The notes under the pieces are model-generated. The model was not told the DNA's origin, searched no databases, and saw nothing but the letters and a program-made list of their open reading frames with translations. Positions 37,548-46,259 of a stretch of DNA of 64,000 nucleotides are shown here, piece by piece. The translations under genes were made by a program, and so were the position numbers. Origin of the DNA: Pacificimonas flava (lineage in GTDB: Bacteria > Pseudomonadota > Alphaproteobacteria > Sphingomonadales > Sphingomonadaceae); assembly GCF_000342165.1 (NCBI RefSeq), contig NZ_AMRV01000001.1, forward strand, positions 372,001-436,000, in the 5' to 3' direction. Positions within the stretch are counted from its first letter, which is position 1. Each line of letters begins with the position of its first letter.

Positions 37548-37958
37548 TTATCCCTGGTTGAGCGCGTCATATCCTTGAGCGTTGAACTCAATTAGGCAAA
37601 AGCCGTGGCCGAACGGATCTGCAAACATAGCTATTTTTCCATAAACGGCTCCGCGGGTCTCGCTTTCTTGGATCGCGCCGGCGTCAAGTGCTTTCGCAAC
37701 TGCCTCATCCATGTCTTGGACCACAAAGTCCCAGTGTATGGGTGACCAATGCCGTTCGTACCTGCGTACGCGATTGCTGCCTGGCCCAGCACTTGTACCA
37801 GCGCGCCTCTCCAACAGGTAAATCTTCGTCTCAGCCCCTAAGAGTTCAATGACGCTGCTGCCGAAACCCCGTCCGATGTTGAGCCCGAAGGCGGCCGTAT
37901 AGAAGTTAGCACCGGCTTCGACACAAGGCACATCGATGTTCAGGATAAAGCTGGTCAT
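37548..37958 (-). CDS. VOC-superfamily (glyoxalase/bleomycin-resistance-like) protein
   Basis: A 136-residue small protein of the vicinal oxygen chelate fold, with two beta-alpha-beta-beta-beta modules. FILNIDVPCVEAGANFYTAAFGL (start near residue 4) opens module 1; PIHWDFVVQDMDEAVAKALDAGA (near 72) opens module 2; and FADPFGHGFCLIEF (near 112) is the usual end with a possible metal-ligand Glu. ATG 37958 is chosen over an upstream TTG because the fold begins there and AGGA lies upstream. It stands alone and its substrate is unknown. Confidence 0.85.
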   Translation of the reverse strand: MTSFILNIDVPCVEAGANFYTAAFGLNIGRGFGSSVIELLGAETKIYLLERRAGTSAGPGSNRVRRYERHWSPIHWDFVVQDMDEAVAKALDAGAIQESETRGAVYGKIAMFADPFGHGFCLIEFNAQGYDALNQG

Positions 37959-38445
37959 CGAAAAGTTCCTACCCAAGCGGCAATCATATGCAAATCGTCG
38001 ACTGATGAGGGAACCACCAAACCTTCAGAATATCCTCTGCACCGTCGAATTCGGTGCATAATAATCCTGGGTCGTCATTATGATCGGTCTAGTCGCGCTA
38101 CATATGCGGAAGTTCCTTGTTTCGAGTCTATCAAGTATAGGCCAATTTTGCTTGAGCGGGCGCTAAGGATGCCGCGCGAAGACGCACGGCCATTCGACGT
38201 GCCATCTACCCCAAATCACTTCGTCTCGTGGGGCTAGCGTACCCCTTCAAGCCGGTCGCCGAGACGGCGTCTATTTACGCCCCTGCCCCCGAGCGGCAAT
38301 GCTGTTCCGGTTGAGAAAGCAGGTTAATGCGGATAGCGAGGGCAGGAGATACCGCGCATATCAGGCGGGTCACGGACGCGGTCGTCATAGTGTCCAGGTC
38401 AGCCGCAGCGAAGACCGAGCTGACACGGAAAGGGGGCAGAGAATC
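37959..38445. other. Intergenic region upstream of the first ACIII operon
   Basis: Nearly 490 bp with no supported gene. An open frame runs from 38299 into actA, but its translation before 38446 is low-complexity and not protein-like, so I treat it as leader. The end nearest the VOC gene is AT-richer. No clear -35/-10 pair, EcfG element or GACACCGGT operator was found. Confidence 0.45.
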
Positions 38446-39102
38446 GTGCAGATATTCACGCCGTCTGCCGACACCAGACTCCGCTTGTTCGTGAGCGTGG
38501 TCATCGTTCTGATCCTCGGTTCACTCGCATTTCTGAGCGGTCACGCGGAATCCAGCTTTGCCACGAAGCGCGGATGGGTCCAAGAGCAACCGGTACCATT
38601 CAGCCATGAACACCATGTCGCGGGCCTGGGTCTCGACTGCCGCTATTGCCATGCAAGTGTGGAAAACAGCGCCCATGCCGGGTTCCCCCCGACCCACACC
38701 TGCATGACATGTCATTCGCAGCTCTACACCGACGCATCTGAACTCGCGCCGGTTCGCCAAAGTATGGCCAAGAATCTGCCCATAAGGTGGAACCGTGTTT
38801 CGGCGCTGCCGGACTACGTTTATTTCAATCACTCGATCCACATCGATAGAGGAATTGCCTGCGTCGAATGTCACGGGCGCGTGGACCGAATGCCGATTAC
38901 GTTCCGCGCGAAGCCGTTTCAGATGGAGTTCTGCCTGGGATGTCACAGAGACCCGGCGCCCCATTTGCGGCCGCCGAACATGACGACTGTCATGGATTGG
39001 GGTGATTGGCAGGAAAAACATCCTGAATATGGGGCAGAGGCCATGGCGGCGCACAACATCGAGCCCGAAAAGCTCGTCTCCTGTACCACCTGCCACAGAT
39101 GA
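38446..39102 (+). CDS. actA: Alternative complex III subunit ActA, pentaheme cytochrome c (cluster 1)
   Basis: A 218-residue periplasmic cytochrome with one N-terminal membrane helix (about residues 14-30). It has five CxxCH haem sites: CRYCH, CMTCH, CVECH, CLGCH and CTTCH. This matches the pentaheme ActA of ACIII, the quinol-oxidising complex that replaces the bc1 complex. GTG 38446 is chosen because AGGGGG lies upstream and the membrane helix then sits at the N-terminus; an ATG at 38299 would add 49 unlikely residues. It overlaps actB by ATGA. Electrons pass from ActB/ActC through it to ActE or the oxidase. Confidence 0.93.
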   Translation: MQIFTPSADTRLRLFVSVVIVLILGSLAFLSGHAESSFATKRGWVQEQPVPFSHEHHVAGLGLDCRYCHASVENSAHAGFPPTHTCMTCHSQLYTDASELAPVRQSMAKNLPIRWNRVSALPDYVYFNHSIHIDRGIACVECHGRVDRMPITFRAKPFQMEFCLGCHRDPAPHLRPPNMTTVMDWGDWQEKHPEYGAEAMAAHNIEPEKLVSCTTCHR

Positions 39103-42035
39103 CCGGCGATAAAGATCTTGCCATGCTTAAGGAGCGGCTGGCTGGTCGACGCGGCCGCGCTTTCTGGCGCGGTCTCGACGACCTATCGAGCACGCCCGAG
39201 TTTCGCAGGTTTCTGACGCGCGAGTTTCCGGCGCTCGAGCCGCCACCAAGTGGCCCCAGCCGCCGCGAGGCTCTCAAGGTCATGGGCGCTTCATTGGCCC
39301 TTGCAGGCGTAGCGGGATGCGACGGCGTACCGGACGAAAGAGCCCTCCCCTACGTAAAAGCGCCAGAGTTTGCCTTGCCGGGGCAGGCCCGCCACTACGC
39401 CACGTCTGTGACGATGGGCGGGTTCGCTCAGCCCGTTCTGGGCGAGACGCACGAGGGTCGGCCGACGAAGCTGGAGGGCAATCCCCATCATCCCGCCAGC
39501 CGGGGCGCCACCGATGCCTTCACGCAGGCTGCTATTCTTGGCCTTTACGATCCGGATCGTTCGCAGACGCCGCGCGAGCGGGGACGGCCCACCGACTGGC
39601 AGGCCTTCGAGGCAGCGGCGATCTCAGCCGCGGCGCAGGCCAAGGCGGTGGATGGTGAAGGATTTCGAATTCTCATCGGCCGCAGCACCTCGCCTACCCT
39701 CGCCCGGCAATTGGCTGCCATGCGGGCTGCCATGCCAAAGGCGCGGTGGCACGAATTCGAACCGGTCGACGCATCCGGCTACGAAGCATCGCGCATTGCC
39801 TTCGGACGTCCGCTCGAGCAGCATTTCCGTCTGGACGAAGCAGAGGCTACGGTTTGTCTGGATGCCGACATTCTCGGTCCCGGCCCGCGGCAGGTCTTGC
39901 ACGCGCGGCAATGGTCGGCCCGGCGAGCCGGCTTCCAAAACGGAGTTGGCGAATGCAGGCTCCTTGTCGCGGAAGCCAGCCCCTCCCTGACAGGCGTGAC
40001 GGCTGACCGCCGCCTGATAGCCGAGCCGCACCGCACCGAGGCACTGGCGGCCGCAATCGGCTTCGCTTTGGACGCCGGCGGGGATGGGAACATCCCGCTC
40101 AGCACCGAAGAAACGGAGTTCGTACGGGCTGCGGCTGCCGCGCTTCTGCGGCGCAGGGGGCGGTCTCTTTTCATAGTCGGTCCCGCGCAGCCGGCGAGCG
40201 TGCAGGCGATCGCCCTGCGCGTGAACCAGCGCCTGGGGAATATTGGCCGCACCGTCCAATTCACCGAGGCGCTCGCCGTCCTGCCTTCGCAAGAGGACTC
40301 GCTGGCAGCGCTGACCCGGGATATGGCAGCGGGTCGTGTGACGACTCTCGCAATTCTCGGCGCCAATCCGGTTTATAGCGCGCCCGCCGACATTCCCTTC
40401 GCGGCAGCGCTGGCAAGGGTCGGGACTGTCGTCCACGCTGGTCTTCACTACGACGAAACGGCCGCCCAAGCCCACTGGCATGCGCCGCTCTTGCACGATC
40501 TCGAAATGTGGAGCGATGGACGCGCTGTCGACGGCCATGCGGGGATCCTGCAACCTCTGGTGCGGCCCTTCTTTGGCGGCCGCTCGCCGCACCGGCTGCT
40601 ACAGATCCTGCTGGGCGACCTCGACACGAGCGGCTATGAAATGGTGCGCGAGACCTGGCGCGAAACCGCCAGCGGCGGCGACTTCGAGGAGGCCTGGAGC
40701 GCAGCGCTTCTACAAGGATATGTGGAAGATAGCGCTCCGGCGCCTCTGTCGCCTGTCCCAGACCTTCTCGAGAATAGCAGCGCACCGCAGCGGCAGGCCG
40801 TTGCTGCAGGTGCACCTTTGACGGTGGAATTTCGTCCCGACGCCAGCGTCTGGGACGGACGCTTCGCAAACAACGCCTGGCTTCAAGAACTGCCGCGCCC
40901 ACTGAGCAAACTCGTCTGGGACAATGTCATCCAGATCAGTCCTGCCCTCGCCCGCGAACAGGGGCTTTCAGACGGCGATATCGCTGAAATCAGACTGGGT
41001 GGGCGAACGATTGACGGACCCGTCTCGGTGGTCCCCGGCCAGGCCGCTCGAACCCTGACCCTGACCCTCGGCTATGGCCGCACGGCTGCCGGTCAGGTTC
41101 AGGAGAAGGTCGGCTTCGATGTTTACCCCCTGCGCACATCCGGCATGGCTGCCTTTGCCGAAGGCGCCTCGCTGCATCCGACCGGCGCCAGCATGAAATT
41201 GGCCACGACCCAGCTTCATTTCGCCATGGAGGGGTTCGATTTCATACGGTCCGTCACGCCCGAGCAGGTCACCGAAGGCGCCGCCTCGAAGCAGGCGGAG
41301 CACCCTTCCCTCTATACGGACTATCCGCAGGGTTCCCCCAATTGGGGCATGTCCATCGATCTCGACGTCTGTATCGGCTGCAACGCCTGCGTCAGCGCCT
41401 GCAACGCGGAAAACAACATTCCGATGGTGGGCAAGGATCAGGTCGCCAAGGGCCGGGAGATGCACTGGCTGCGCATCGACCGCTATTACGAGGGCAGACC
41501 CGACAATCCCCGCCACCATTTCCAGCCCGTGCCCTGTATGCACTGCGAGCAGGCGCCGTGCGAAATGGGCTGTCCCGTCAATGCGACCACGCACAGCCCG
41601 GACGGCCTGAACCAGCAGATTTACAACCGATGCATCGGCACGCGAACCTGCTCGTCCTTCTGTCCATACAAGGTGCGCCGTTTCAACTGGTTCGACCTGA
41701 CAGGCAATGACCCGCCGTCCGTGCAGGCAGCGCGAAATCCGGATGTGACGGTCCGCGATCGCGGGGTCATGGAGAAATGCACCTATTGCGTGCAGAGAAT
41801 CAGCGAAGCCCGCATCGCCGCCAAGCTGGAGGATCGGAGCATCGCCGATGGTGAGGTGCTGACGGCCTGCCAACAAGCATGCCCCACCGACGCGATCGTG
41901 TTCGGCGACATTACCGATCCCGCGTCCGCCGTCAGCCGGCGCAAGGCATCGCCGCGCGACTACAGCTTGCTTGAAGAGGCCAATACCCGGCCGCGGACGA
42001 CCTACCTCGCGCGCATCGAGAAAGAGGGCAAATGA
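39099..42035 (+). CDS. actB: Alternative complex III subunit ActB, iron-sulfur molybdopterin-like protein (cluster 1)
   Basis: A 978-residue peripheral subunit. The N-terminus has twin arginines (SRREALKVMGASLAL, residues 54-68) and a lipobox-like Cys74. The first two thirds resemble molybdopterin oxidoreductases, which in ACIII carry no cofactor. The last third is a ferredoxin-like domain with CIGCNACVSAC from Cys758, CMHCEQAPCEMGC, CIGTRTCSSFC and CTYC with the later CQQACP, enough for several Fe-S clusters. It overlaps actA and the actC-actD fusion gene by ATGA. It probably forms the electron wire between the quinol site and haems. Confidence 0.94.
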   Translation: MTGDKDLAMLKERLAGRRGRAFWRGLDDLSSTPEFRRFLTREFPALEPPPSGPSRREALKVMGASLALAGVAGCDGVPDERALPYVKAPEFALPGQARHYATSVTMGGFAQPVLGETHEGRPTKLEGNPHHPASRGATDAFTQAAILGLYDPDRSQTPRERGRPTDWQAFEAAAISAAAQAKAVDGEGFRILIGRSTSPTLARQLAAMRAAMPKARWHEFEPVDASGYEASRIAFGRPLEQHFRLDEAEATVCLDADILGPGPRQVLHARQWSARRAGFQNGVGECRLLVAEASPSLTGVTADRRLIAEPHRTEALAAAIGFALDAGGDGNIPLSTEETEFVRAAAAALLRRRGRSLFIVGPAQPASVQAIALRVNQRLGNIGRTVQFTEALAVLPSQEDSLAALTRDMAAGRVTTLAILGANPVYSAPADIPFAAALARVGTVVHAGLHYDETAAQAHWHAPLLHDLEMWSDGRAVDGHAGILQPLVRPFFGGRSPHRLLQILLGDLDTSGYEMVRETWRETASGGDFEEAWSAALLQGYVEDSAPAPLSPVPDLLENSSAPQRQAVAAGAPLTVEFRPDASVWDGRFANNAWLQELPRPLSKLVWDNVIQISPALAREQGLSDGDIAEIRLGGRTIDGPVSVVPGQAARTLTLTLGYGRTAAGQVQEKVGFDVYPLRTSGMAAFAEGASLHPTGASMKLATTQLHFAMEGFDFIRSVTPEQVTEGAASKQAEHPSLYTDYPQGSPNWGMSIDLDVCIGCNACVSACNAENNIPMVGKDQVAKGREMHWLRIDRYYEGRPDNPRHHFQPVPCMHCEQAPCEMGCPVNATTHSPDGLNQQIYNRCIGTRTCSSFCPYKVRRFNWFDLTGNDPPSVQAARNPDVTVRDRGVMEKCTYCVQRISEARIAAKLEDRSIADGEVLTACQQACPTDAIVFGDITDPASAVSRRKASPRDYSLLEEANTRPRTTYLARIEKEGK

Positions 42036-44044
42036 CCCCTGCGGCGCCTGCGAAGGAGCGCGGCTGGGCGAAGGCCCTGGATGCGCGCTTCGCCGGCATC
42101 ACCGATGAAATCGTGCGAATTCCGCTGGATTATCCGCAGCGCCGGAACTGGTGGCTGTTCATGCTGGCGGGCCTCTTCCTTCTGGCGCTGTTCTTCGTCT
42201 CGGCCAGCGTCTTGTTCGCGAACGGCGTGGGCGTCTGGGGGAACAATATTCCCGTGAACTGGAGCCTGGCCATCTCCAACTATGTATGGTGGCTGGGCAT
42301 CGGTCATGCCGGAACGCTGATCTCGGCGCTCCTCCTGCTGCTGAGCCAGGATTGGCGCAATTCGCTGAACCGGTTTGCCGAGGCGATGACCTTGTTCGCC
42401 GTCGTCTGCGCCGGGCTTTATCCGATCCTGCACCTGGGCCGGCCATGGCTGTTCTACTGGATGGCCCCCTATCCCAACACCATGGACATCTGGCCGCAGT
42501 TCAAGAGCCCCCTCACCTGGGATTTCTTCGCGGTGCTGACCTACCTGATCGTCTCCGTGCTGTTCTGGTATATCGGCGCCATCCCCGATTTCGCATCGGC
42601 CCGTGAACGCGCGAAGAAACGCCGCTGGCAAATCTTCTACGGGCTTTTGGCGCTTGGCTGGCGGGGATCGGCGCACCATTGGTGGCGGTGGAATCAATGT
42701 TATCGCATTACGGCTGCCCTCGCCGTGCCTCTCGTCGTATCGGTGCATTCCGAAATTTCGCTATTGTTCGCGGCCGGTCCGATTCCCGGCTGGAACACCA
42801 CCGTATTCCCGCCCTACTTCGTCGCCGGCGCCGCCTTTTCTGGCTTCGCGGTAGTGTCCATCATCACCGTGCCGCTGCGACGCGCTTTTGCGCTGGGCGA
42901 CCTCATCACCTCCAGGCATCTCGATCTGCTCGCCAAGCTGCTGCTGGCCACCGGTCTGATGACGGCCTACGGCTACGTCGCGGAACTCTTCAGCACCTAT
43001 TACGCCAGCGAACCTCATGGGCTGCAGACGCTCGCCGACCGCATGGGCGGGCAATACTGGTGGAGCTACTGGGGCGCGATCATCTGCAACTTTGTGCCGT
43101 TGCAGCTGCTCTGGCAGCGGCGGTTCCGGACCAGCCCCATCGCCTTGTTTCTCATAAGCTTGTCGGTCGCCATTGGCATGTGGTTCGAACGCTACATGCT
43201 CCTCGTCACCTCGCTCTACCGCGACTGGCTGGTATCCTCCTGGGGCGACTACGCCGCAAGCGTCTGGGACTGGACATTGTATGCCGGGACGATCGGCGTC
43301 TTCTTGGTGCCGTTTCTTTTGTTCGTCCGCTTCCTGCCGATGATCTCTGCGTTTGAAGTGAAAAAGGCATTGTTCGAGCATGAAGAGTTTCGCCGCCAAA
43401 TTCGGGAACGAACGGAGCATTTGAGCCAAGGGGCGCTCGGTCATGATGAGAGCCCCCGCCGTTTAAGCGGGGATCGTACGGACGACTCGCCGCTGCCGCC
43501 GCCTACCGAGAAGGTCTACGGTACGCTGGCGGAATTCGACGATCCGGAGCGGCTCCTCGCTGCGGCCGCCGCCGCCCGCAAGGCTGGCTGGTCCAATGCA
43601 GAGGCTTATACGCCCTTTCCGGTGAAGGGATTGCACGCCGCCCTTGGCTGTAATGATCGACGCGTTCCGCTTATCATGCTCGCTGGAGGGATTGTGGGGG
43701 CGCTTTCCGGCTATTTCATGCAGGTTTTCACGAACCTCGATTTCCCCCTGAACGTCGGCGGCAGGCCCGTGATCGCGCCGCCCGCATTCATGCTGATCAC
43801 CTTCGAACTGATGGTCCTGTTCGCAGTGGTCGCGGGTGTGCTCTCAATGCTGATCCTGAACCGCCTGCCCCGTCTCAATCATCCGCTCTTCGACGTCGAA
43901 GAGTTTCATTTTTCCGCTGTGGACAGATTTTTTCTTCTGTTGCGGCCCGACGACGGCTCGCGCACCGGCAGCGCGCGCGATTTTCTTTCGAACTGCAATC
44001 CCGTACGCCTTGTCGACGTTCCTGTTCGCGGGGCGCAGGCATGA
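42032..44044 (+). CDS. ActC-ActD fusion protein of alternative complex III (cluster 1)
   Basis: A 670-residue membrane protein that joins two ACIII subunits usually made separately. Residues 1 to about 450 are ActC, the NrfD-like quinol-binding subunit with about 10 helices (IPVNWSLAISNYVWWLGIGH near 74, FYGLLALGWRGSAHHW near 205, FPPYFVAGAAFSGFAVVSII near 252). A hydrophilic linker (about 450-500) leads to the ActD (DUF3341) part with KVYGTLAEFDD, AYTPFPVKGL and two C-terminal helices. The reading frame is continuous, so this is a true fusion. ATGA overlaps link it to actB and actE. The ActC stretch SVHSEISLLFAAG departs from the more usual SxDFA-like form. Confidence 0.92.
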   Translation: MTPAAPAKERGWAKALDARFAGITDEIVRIPLDYPQRRNWWLFMLAGLFLLALFFVSASVLFANGVGVWGNNIPVNWSLAISNYVWWLGIGHAGTLISALLLLLSQDWRNSLNRFAEAMTLFAVVCAGLYPILHLGRPWLFYWMAPYPNTMDIWPQFKSPLTWDFFAVLTYLIVSVLFWYIGAIPDFASARERAKKRRWQIFYGLLALGWRGSAHHWWRWNQCYRITAALAVPLVVSVHSEISLLFAAGPIPGWNTTVFPPYFVAGAAFSGFAVVSIITVPLRRAFALGDLITSRHLDLLAKLLLATGLMTAYGYVAELFSTYYASEPHGLQTLADRMGGQYWWSYWGAIICNFVPLQLLWQRRFRTSPIALFLISLSVAIGMWFERYMLLVTSLYRDWLVSSWGDYAASVWDWTLYAGTIGVFLVPFLLFVRFLPMISAFEVKKALFEHEEFRRQIRERTEHLSQGALGHDESPRRLSGDRTDDSPLPPPTEKVYGTLAEFDDPERLLAAAAAARKAGWSNAEAYTPFPVKGLHAALGCNDRRVPLIMLAGGIVGALSGYFMQVFTNLDFPLNVGGRPVIAPPAFMLITFELMVLFAVVAGVLSMLILNRLPRLNHPLFDVEEFHFSAVDRFFLLLRPDDGSRTGSARDFLSNCNPVRLVDVPVRGAQA

Positions 44045-44580
44045 CACGTCTCGTCTGCTGCCTTCTCCTGCTCCTGTCTGCCGCCTGCGATGAGATGAGC
44101 GACCAGCCGCGCTACGATCCCTATGGCGAAGGGGAATTGTTCGAGGATGGCAAGGTCATGCAATTGCCGCCGACCGGAACCCTTGCGCAAGAGGACCCTG
44201 AATGGTTGGCGGCGTATAGGGAACGGCCAGAAATGTCGTTGGCGCTGTTGGAGCGGGGCCGCGAACGATACGGAATTTACTGTGTGGCCTGTCATGCGGA
44301 ATCGGGCAGTGGACGCGGCGTCGTTCCGGCTCATGGTTTCCCGCAGCCACCGAGTTTCCACTCGGAGAGGCTTCGCAGCGCCGGCTCGGCTCACATCTTC
44401 AATGTGATTACCGATGGCTACGGCGTCATGTATTCCTATGCCGACCGCGTCTCCCCCGCAGACCGATGGGCGATTGCCGCTTATGTCCGCGCGCTGCAAC
44501 TCGCCTATGATGGCGGCGGGAATGGGAACACCGCCTCCGCTCCCCGGACAGAAATCGGGACGCAGCCGGATGCCCGATAG
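44041..44580 (+). CDS. actE: Alternative complex III subunit ActE, monohaem cytochrome c lipoprotein (cluster 1)
   Basis: A 179-residue lipoprotein. The short signal ends in LLSAAC with lipidation at Cys16. One haem site, CVACH, is at residues 81-85, and GVMYSYADRVSPADRWAIAAYV near 130 supplies the likely Met ligand and the C-terminal helix of a class I cytochrome c. ActE is the outlet that hands electrons to the oxidase or a soluble carrier. It overlaps the actC-actD fusion by ATGA and actF by 11 bp, so the cluster is one transcription unit. Confidence 0.92.
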   Translation: MTRLVCCLLLLLSAACDEMSDQPRYDPYGEGELFEDGKVMQLPPTGTLAQEDPEWLAAYRERPEMSLALLERGRERYGIYCVACHAESGSGRGVVPAHGFPQPPSFHSERLRSAGSAHIFNVITDGYGVMYSYADRVSPADRWAIAAYVRALQLAYDGGGNGNTASAPRTEIGTQPDAR

Positions 44581-45646
44581 CGTTCAAATCCGTACGCCAA
44601 GGCCGCCCTGGCCATACCTGTTGGCCGGTGCCGCGCTCTGCGTCGGCGTTCTCGTCGCCTCCTTCTGGATCGGAAGATCGGCGCTGTTGGCGTGGCAAAC
44701 CGCCTTTCTGCTCGCGGCGAGCATTCCTATCGGCGGTCTGTGCCTTCGCATGGTCATGCAGCTCGTTCCGGGCTTCTGGCACGACGAACTTACCGTCCAG
44801 ACGGAGGCGGCCATCATGCTGCTTCCCCTCGCCGCCGTCCTGTTTCTGCCCATCCTGATCGGAATGCCGCTGCTCTATGACTGGATCGCCAATCCTCCTG
44901 AAAAGTCGTTCCCGGCGATCTTTCTGTCATGGCCGGTCTTTCTGCTGATCAGCGTCGCCTGGTTCGGGTGCCTTCTTCTTCTCGGAACGCTGCTGCTGCG
45001 CCGCCGACATTGCACGCGCGTTTCCGTCATTGGCATCATCGGTTTCGTCCTTGTCGATACGTTCGTCGCCGCCCTCTGGGTCATGTCACTCGATCCGGGC
45101 TTCGAATCCTCCGGTTTCGGCCTGTATTTCATCTCCGTACAAATCTGCATTGCCTTCATGGCGGCTGGCATTGCGGCGCTGCGGGGCGGCGCGGGCCTGA
45201 GACGCCCGGGCGTCATCGGCTCACTGATGCTGACGATCATCCTCTTTTGGGCATATCTCGCTTTCATGCAGTATTTTATCATCTGGTCCGGCAATCTGCC
45301 TGCGGGCGTGTCCTGGTATGAGGCGCGGGCGGGCGGCGGCTGGAACCTGGTTCTTTGGGCAATCGCGGCGCTGCACGCCATTCCGGCTGTTCTGCTGCTT
45401 CTGAAACCGGTCCGGGACTGCATAGCCGCTCTTCTCGCGTTCGCAGTGCTTGTGCTGATCGGCAAAACCATCGAAATGCTGTGGCTGATTCTGCCTGCCG
45501 GCACCGATGTCATGTCCTCCTCGATCCTCACGCTTTGTGCCGCAGCAGGCATGGGGCTGCTGTTCACCGGGGCATATGAATGGACCTTCGCCTGGCGGGT
45601 CTTCGTTCGCGCGCCCAAGCGTGCTGGCAGGCGATACCATGGCTAA
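44570..45646 (+). CDS. actF: Alternative complex III subunit ActF, membrane protein (cluster 1)
   Basis: A 358-residue integral membrane protein with about 10 helices, a shortened paralogue of ActC. WPYLLAGAALCVGVLVASFW opens the first helix. LVPGFWHDELTVQTEAAIMLLPLAAVLFLPIL (near residue 65) and YLAFMQYFIIWSGNLPAGVSWYEAR (near 226) are typical of ActF; YFIIWSGNLP is the best hallmark. ATG 44570 is chosen because it gives a clean N-terminal helix; it overlaps actE by 11 bp. The 3' end overlaps the next gene by 8 bp. Confidence 0.9.
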   Translation: MPDSVQIRTPRPPWPYLLAGAALCVGVLVASFWIGRSALLAWQTAFLLAASIPIGGLCLRMVMQLVPGFWHDELTVQTEAAIMLLPLAAVLFLPILIGMPLLYDWIANPPEKSFPAIFLSWPVFLLISVAWFGCLLLLGTLLLRRRHCTRVSVIGIIGFVLVDTFVAALWVMSLDPGFESSGFGLYFISVQICIAFMAAGIAALRGGAGLRRPGVIGSLMLTIILFWAYLAFMQYFIIWSGNLPAGVSWYEARAGGGWNLVLWAIAALHAIPAVLLLLKPVRDCIAALLAFAVLVLIGKTIEMLWLILPAGTDVMSSSILTLCAAAGMGLLFTGAYEWTFAWRVFVRAPKRAGRRYHG

Positions 45647-46259
45647 GTCTCAGTCAGCCGAGAATGACGATGCGAAGCGGGATATGCTGCAGCGCCCCGA
45701 AGCCTCGGGACGCGAGCCTGAACGGCAAGAGGCGGCTCGGGAAGATGCCGAACCGGAAATGCAGCGCGGCAAACCCGGCGACATCGCGGCCGAAGAGTAT
45801 CGGCGCGGTTATGAAACGTCCGATGTGTCCCCCCACGGCGTCGTGGCCGCCGGCGCCGGTCTGCTCGCACTCATGGCGGTGACGGCGCTGGTCGTCGCCT
45901 GGCTGCTCTCCTATGACAGGCACCGGGAGCGGCCGTCCGGCCCCGCACTCGCCGAGCGCCCGCTTGTTCAAAAGCCGGCGGATTTCGAGGTGCCGCCGGG
46001 CTGGGCTGACCTTCGGGTGCAGGTGCCCGGCTACCGAGGCCCGCAGGAAACGCCGCGCAATGCCGGCACCCGTATCGAGCGAGCAATGGCCGAACTGGCT
46101 GCCGACGGTTGGCCGAGCCCGGATGCGGGAACGCTTGTGCGTCCCGATGAAGTGGGTCCGGCACAGATGCTACCGAAAACGCGCCGTGACATGACCGAGC
46201 CGCCGCCCGCAGCCTTACGCGTAGAGGACGCCCAACCGGGGACCTCGTGGGAACGCTGA
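45639..46259 (+). CDS. Single-pass membrane protein of unknown function in the ACIII-oxidase operon
   Basis: A 206-residue protein. Residues 1-65 are hydrophilic and highly charged (EASGREPERQEAAREDAEPE). One membrane helix follows (GVVAAGAGLLALMAVTALVV, about residues 67-88). The periplasmic part contains PPGWADLRVQVPGYRGPQET and two helical segments, and ends with PGTSWER. No haem, metal or catalytic motif is seen. It overlaps actF and the sco gene (TGATG), so it is made with ACIII and oxidase subunits. It may be an accessory subunit or an assembly factor; this is inferred from position alone. Confidence 0.78.
   Translation: MAKSQSAENDDAKRDMLQRPEASGREPERQEAAREDAEPEMQRGKPGDIAAEEYRRGYETSDVSPHGVVAAGAGLLALMAVTALVVAWLLSYDRHRERPSGPALAERPLVQKPADFEVPPGWADLRVQVPGYRGPQETPRNAGTRIERAMAELAADGWPSPDAGTLVRPDEVGPAQMLPKTRRDMTEPPPAALRVEDAQPGTSWER

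Noticed and set aside
38299-38445. N-terminal extension of actA to ATG 38299
   Set aside because: The 49 extra residues are charged and unlike ActA, and would place the membrane anchor far from the N-terminus; GTG 38446 has a good ribosome site.
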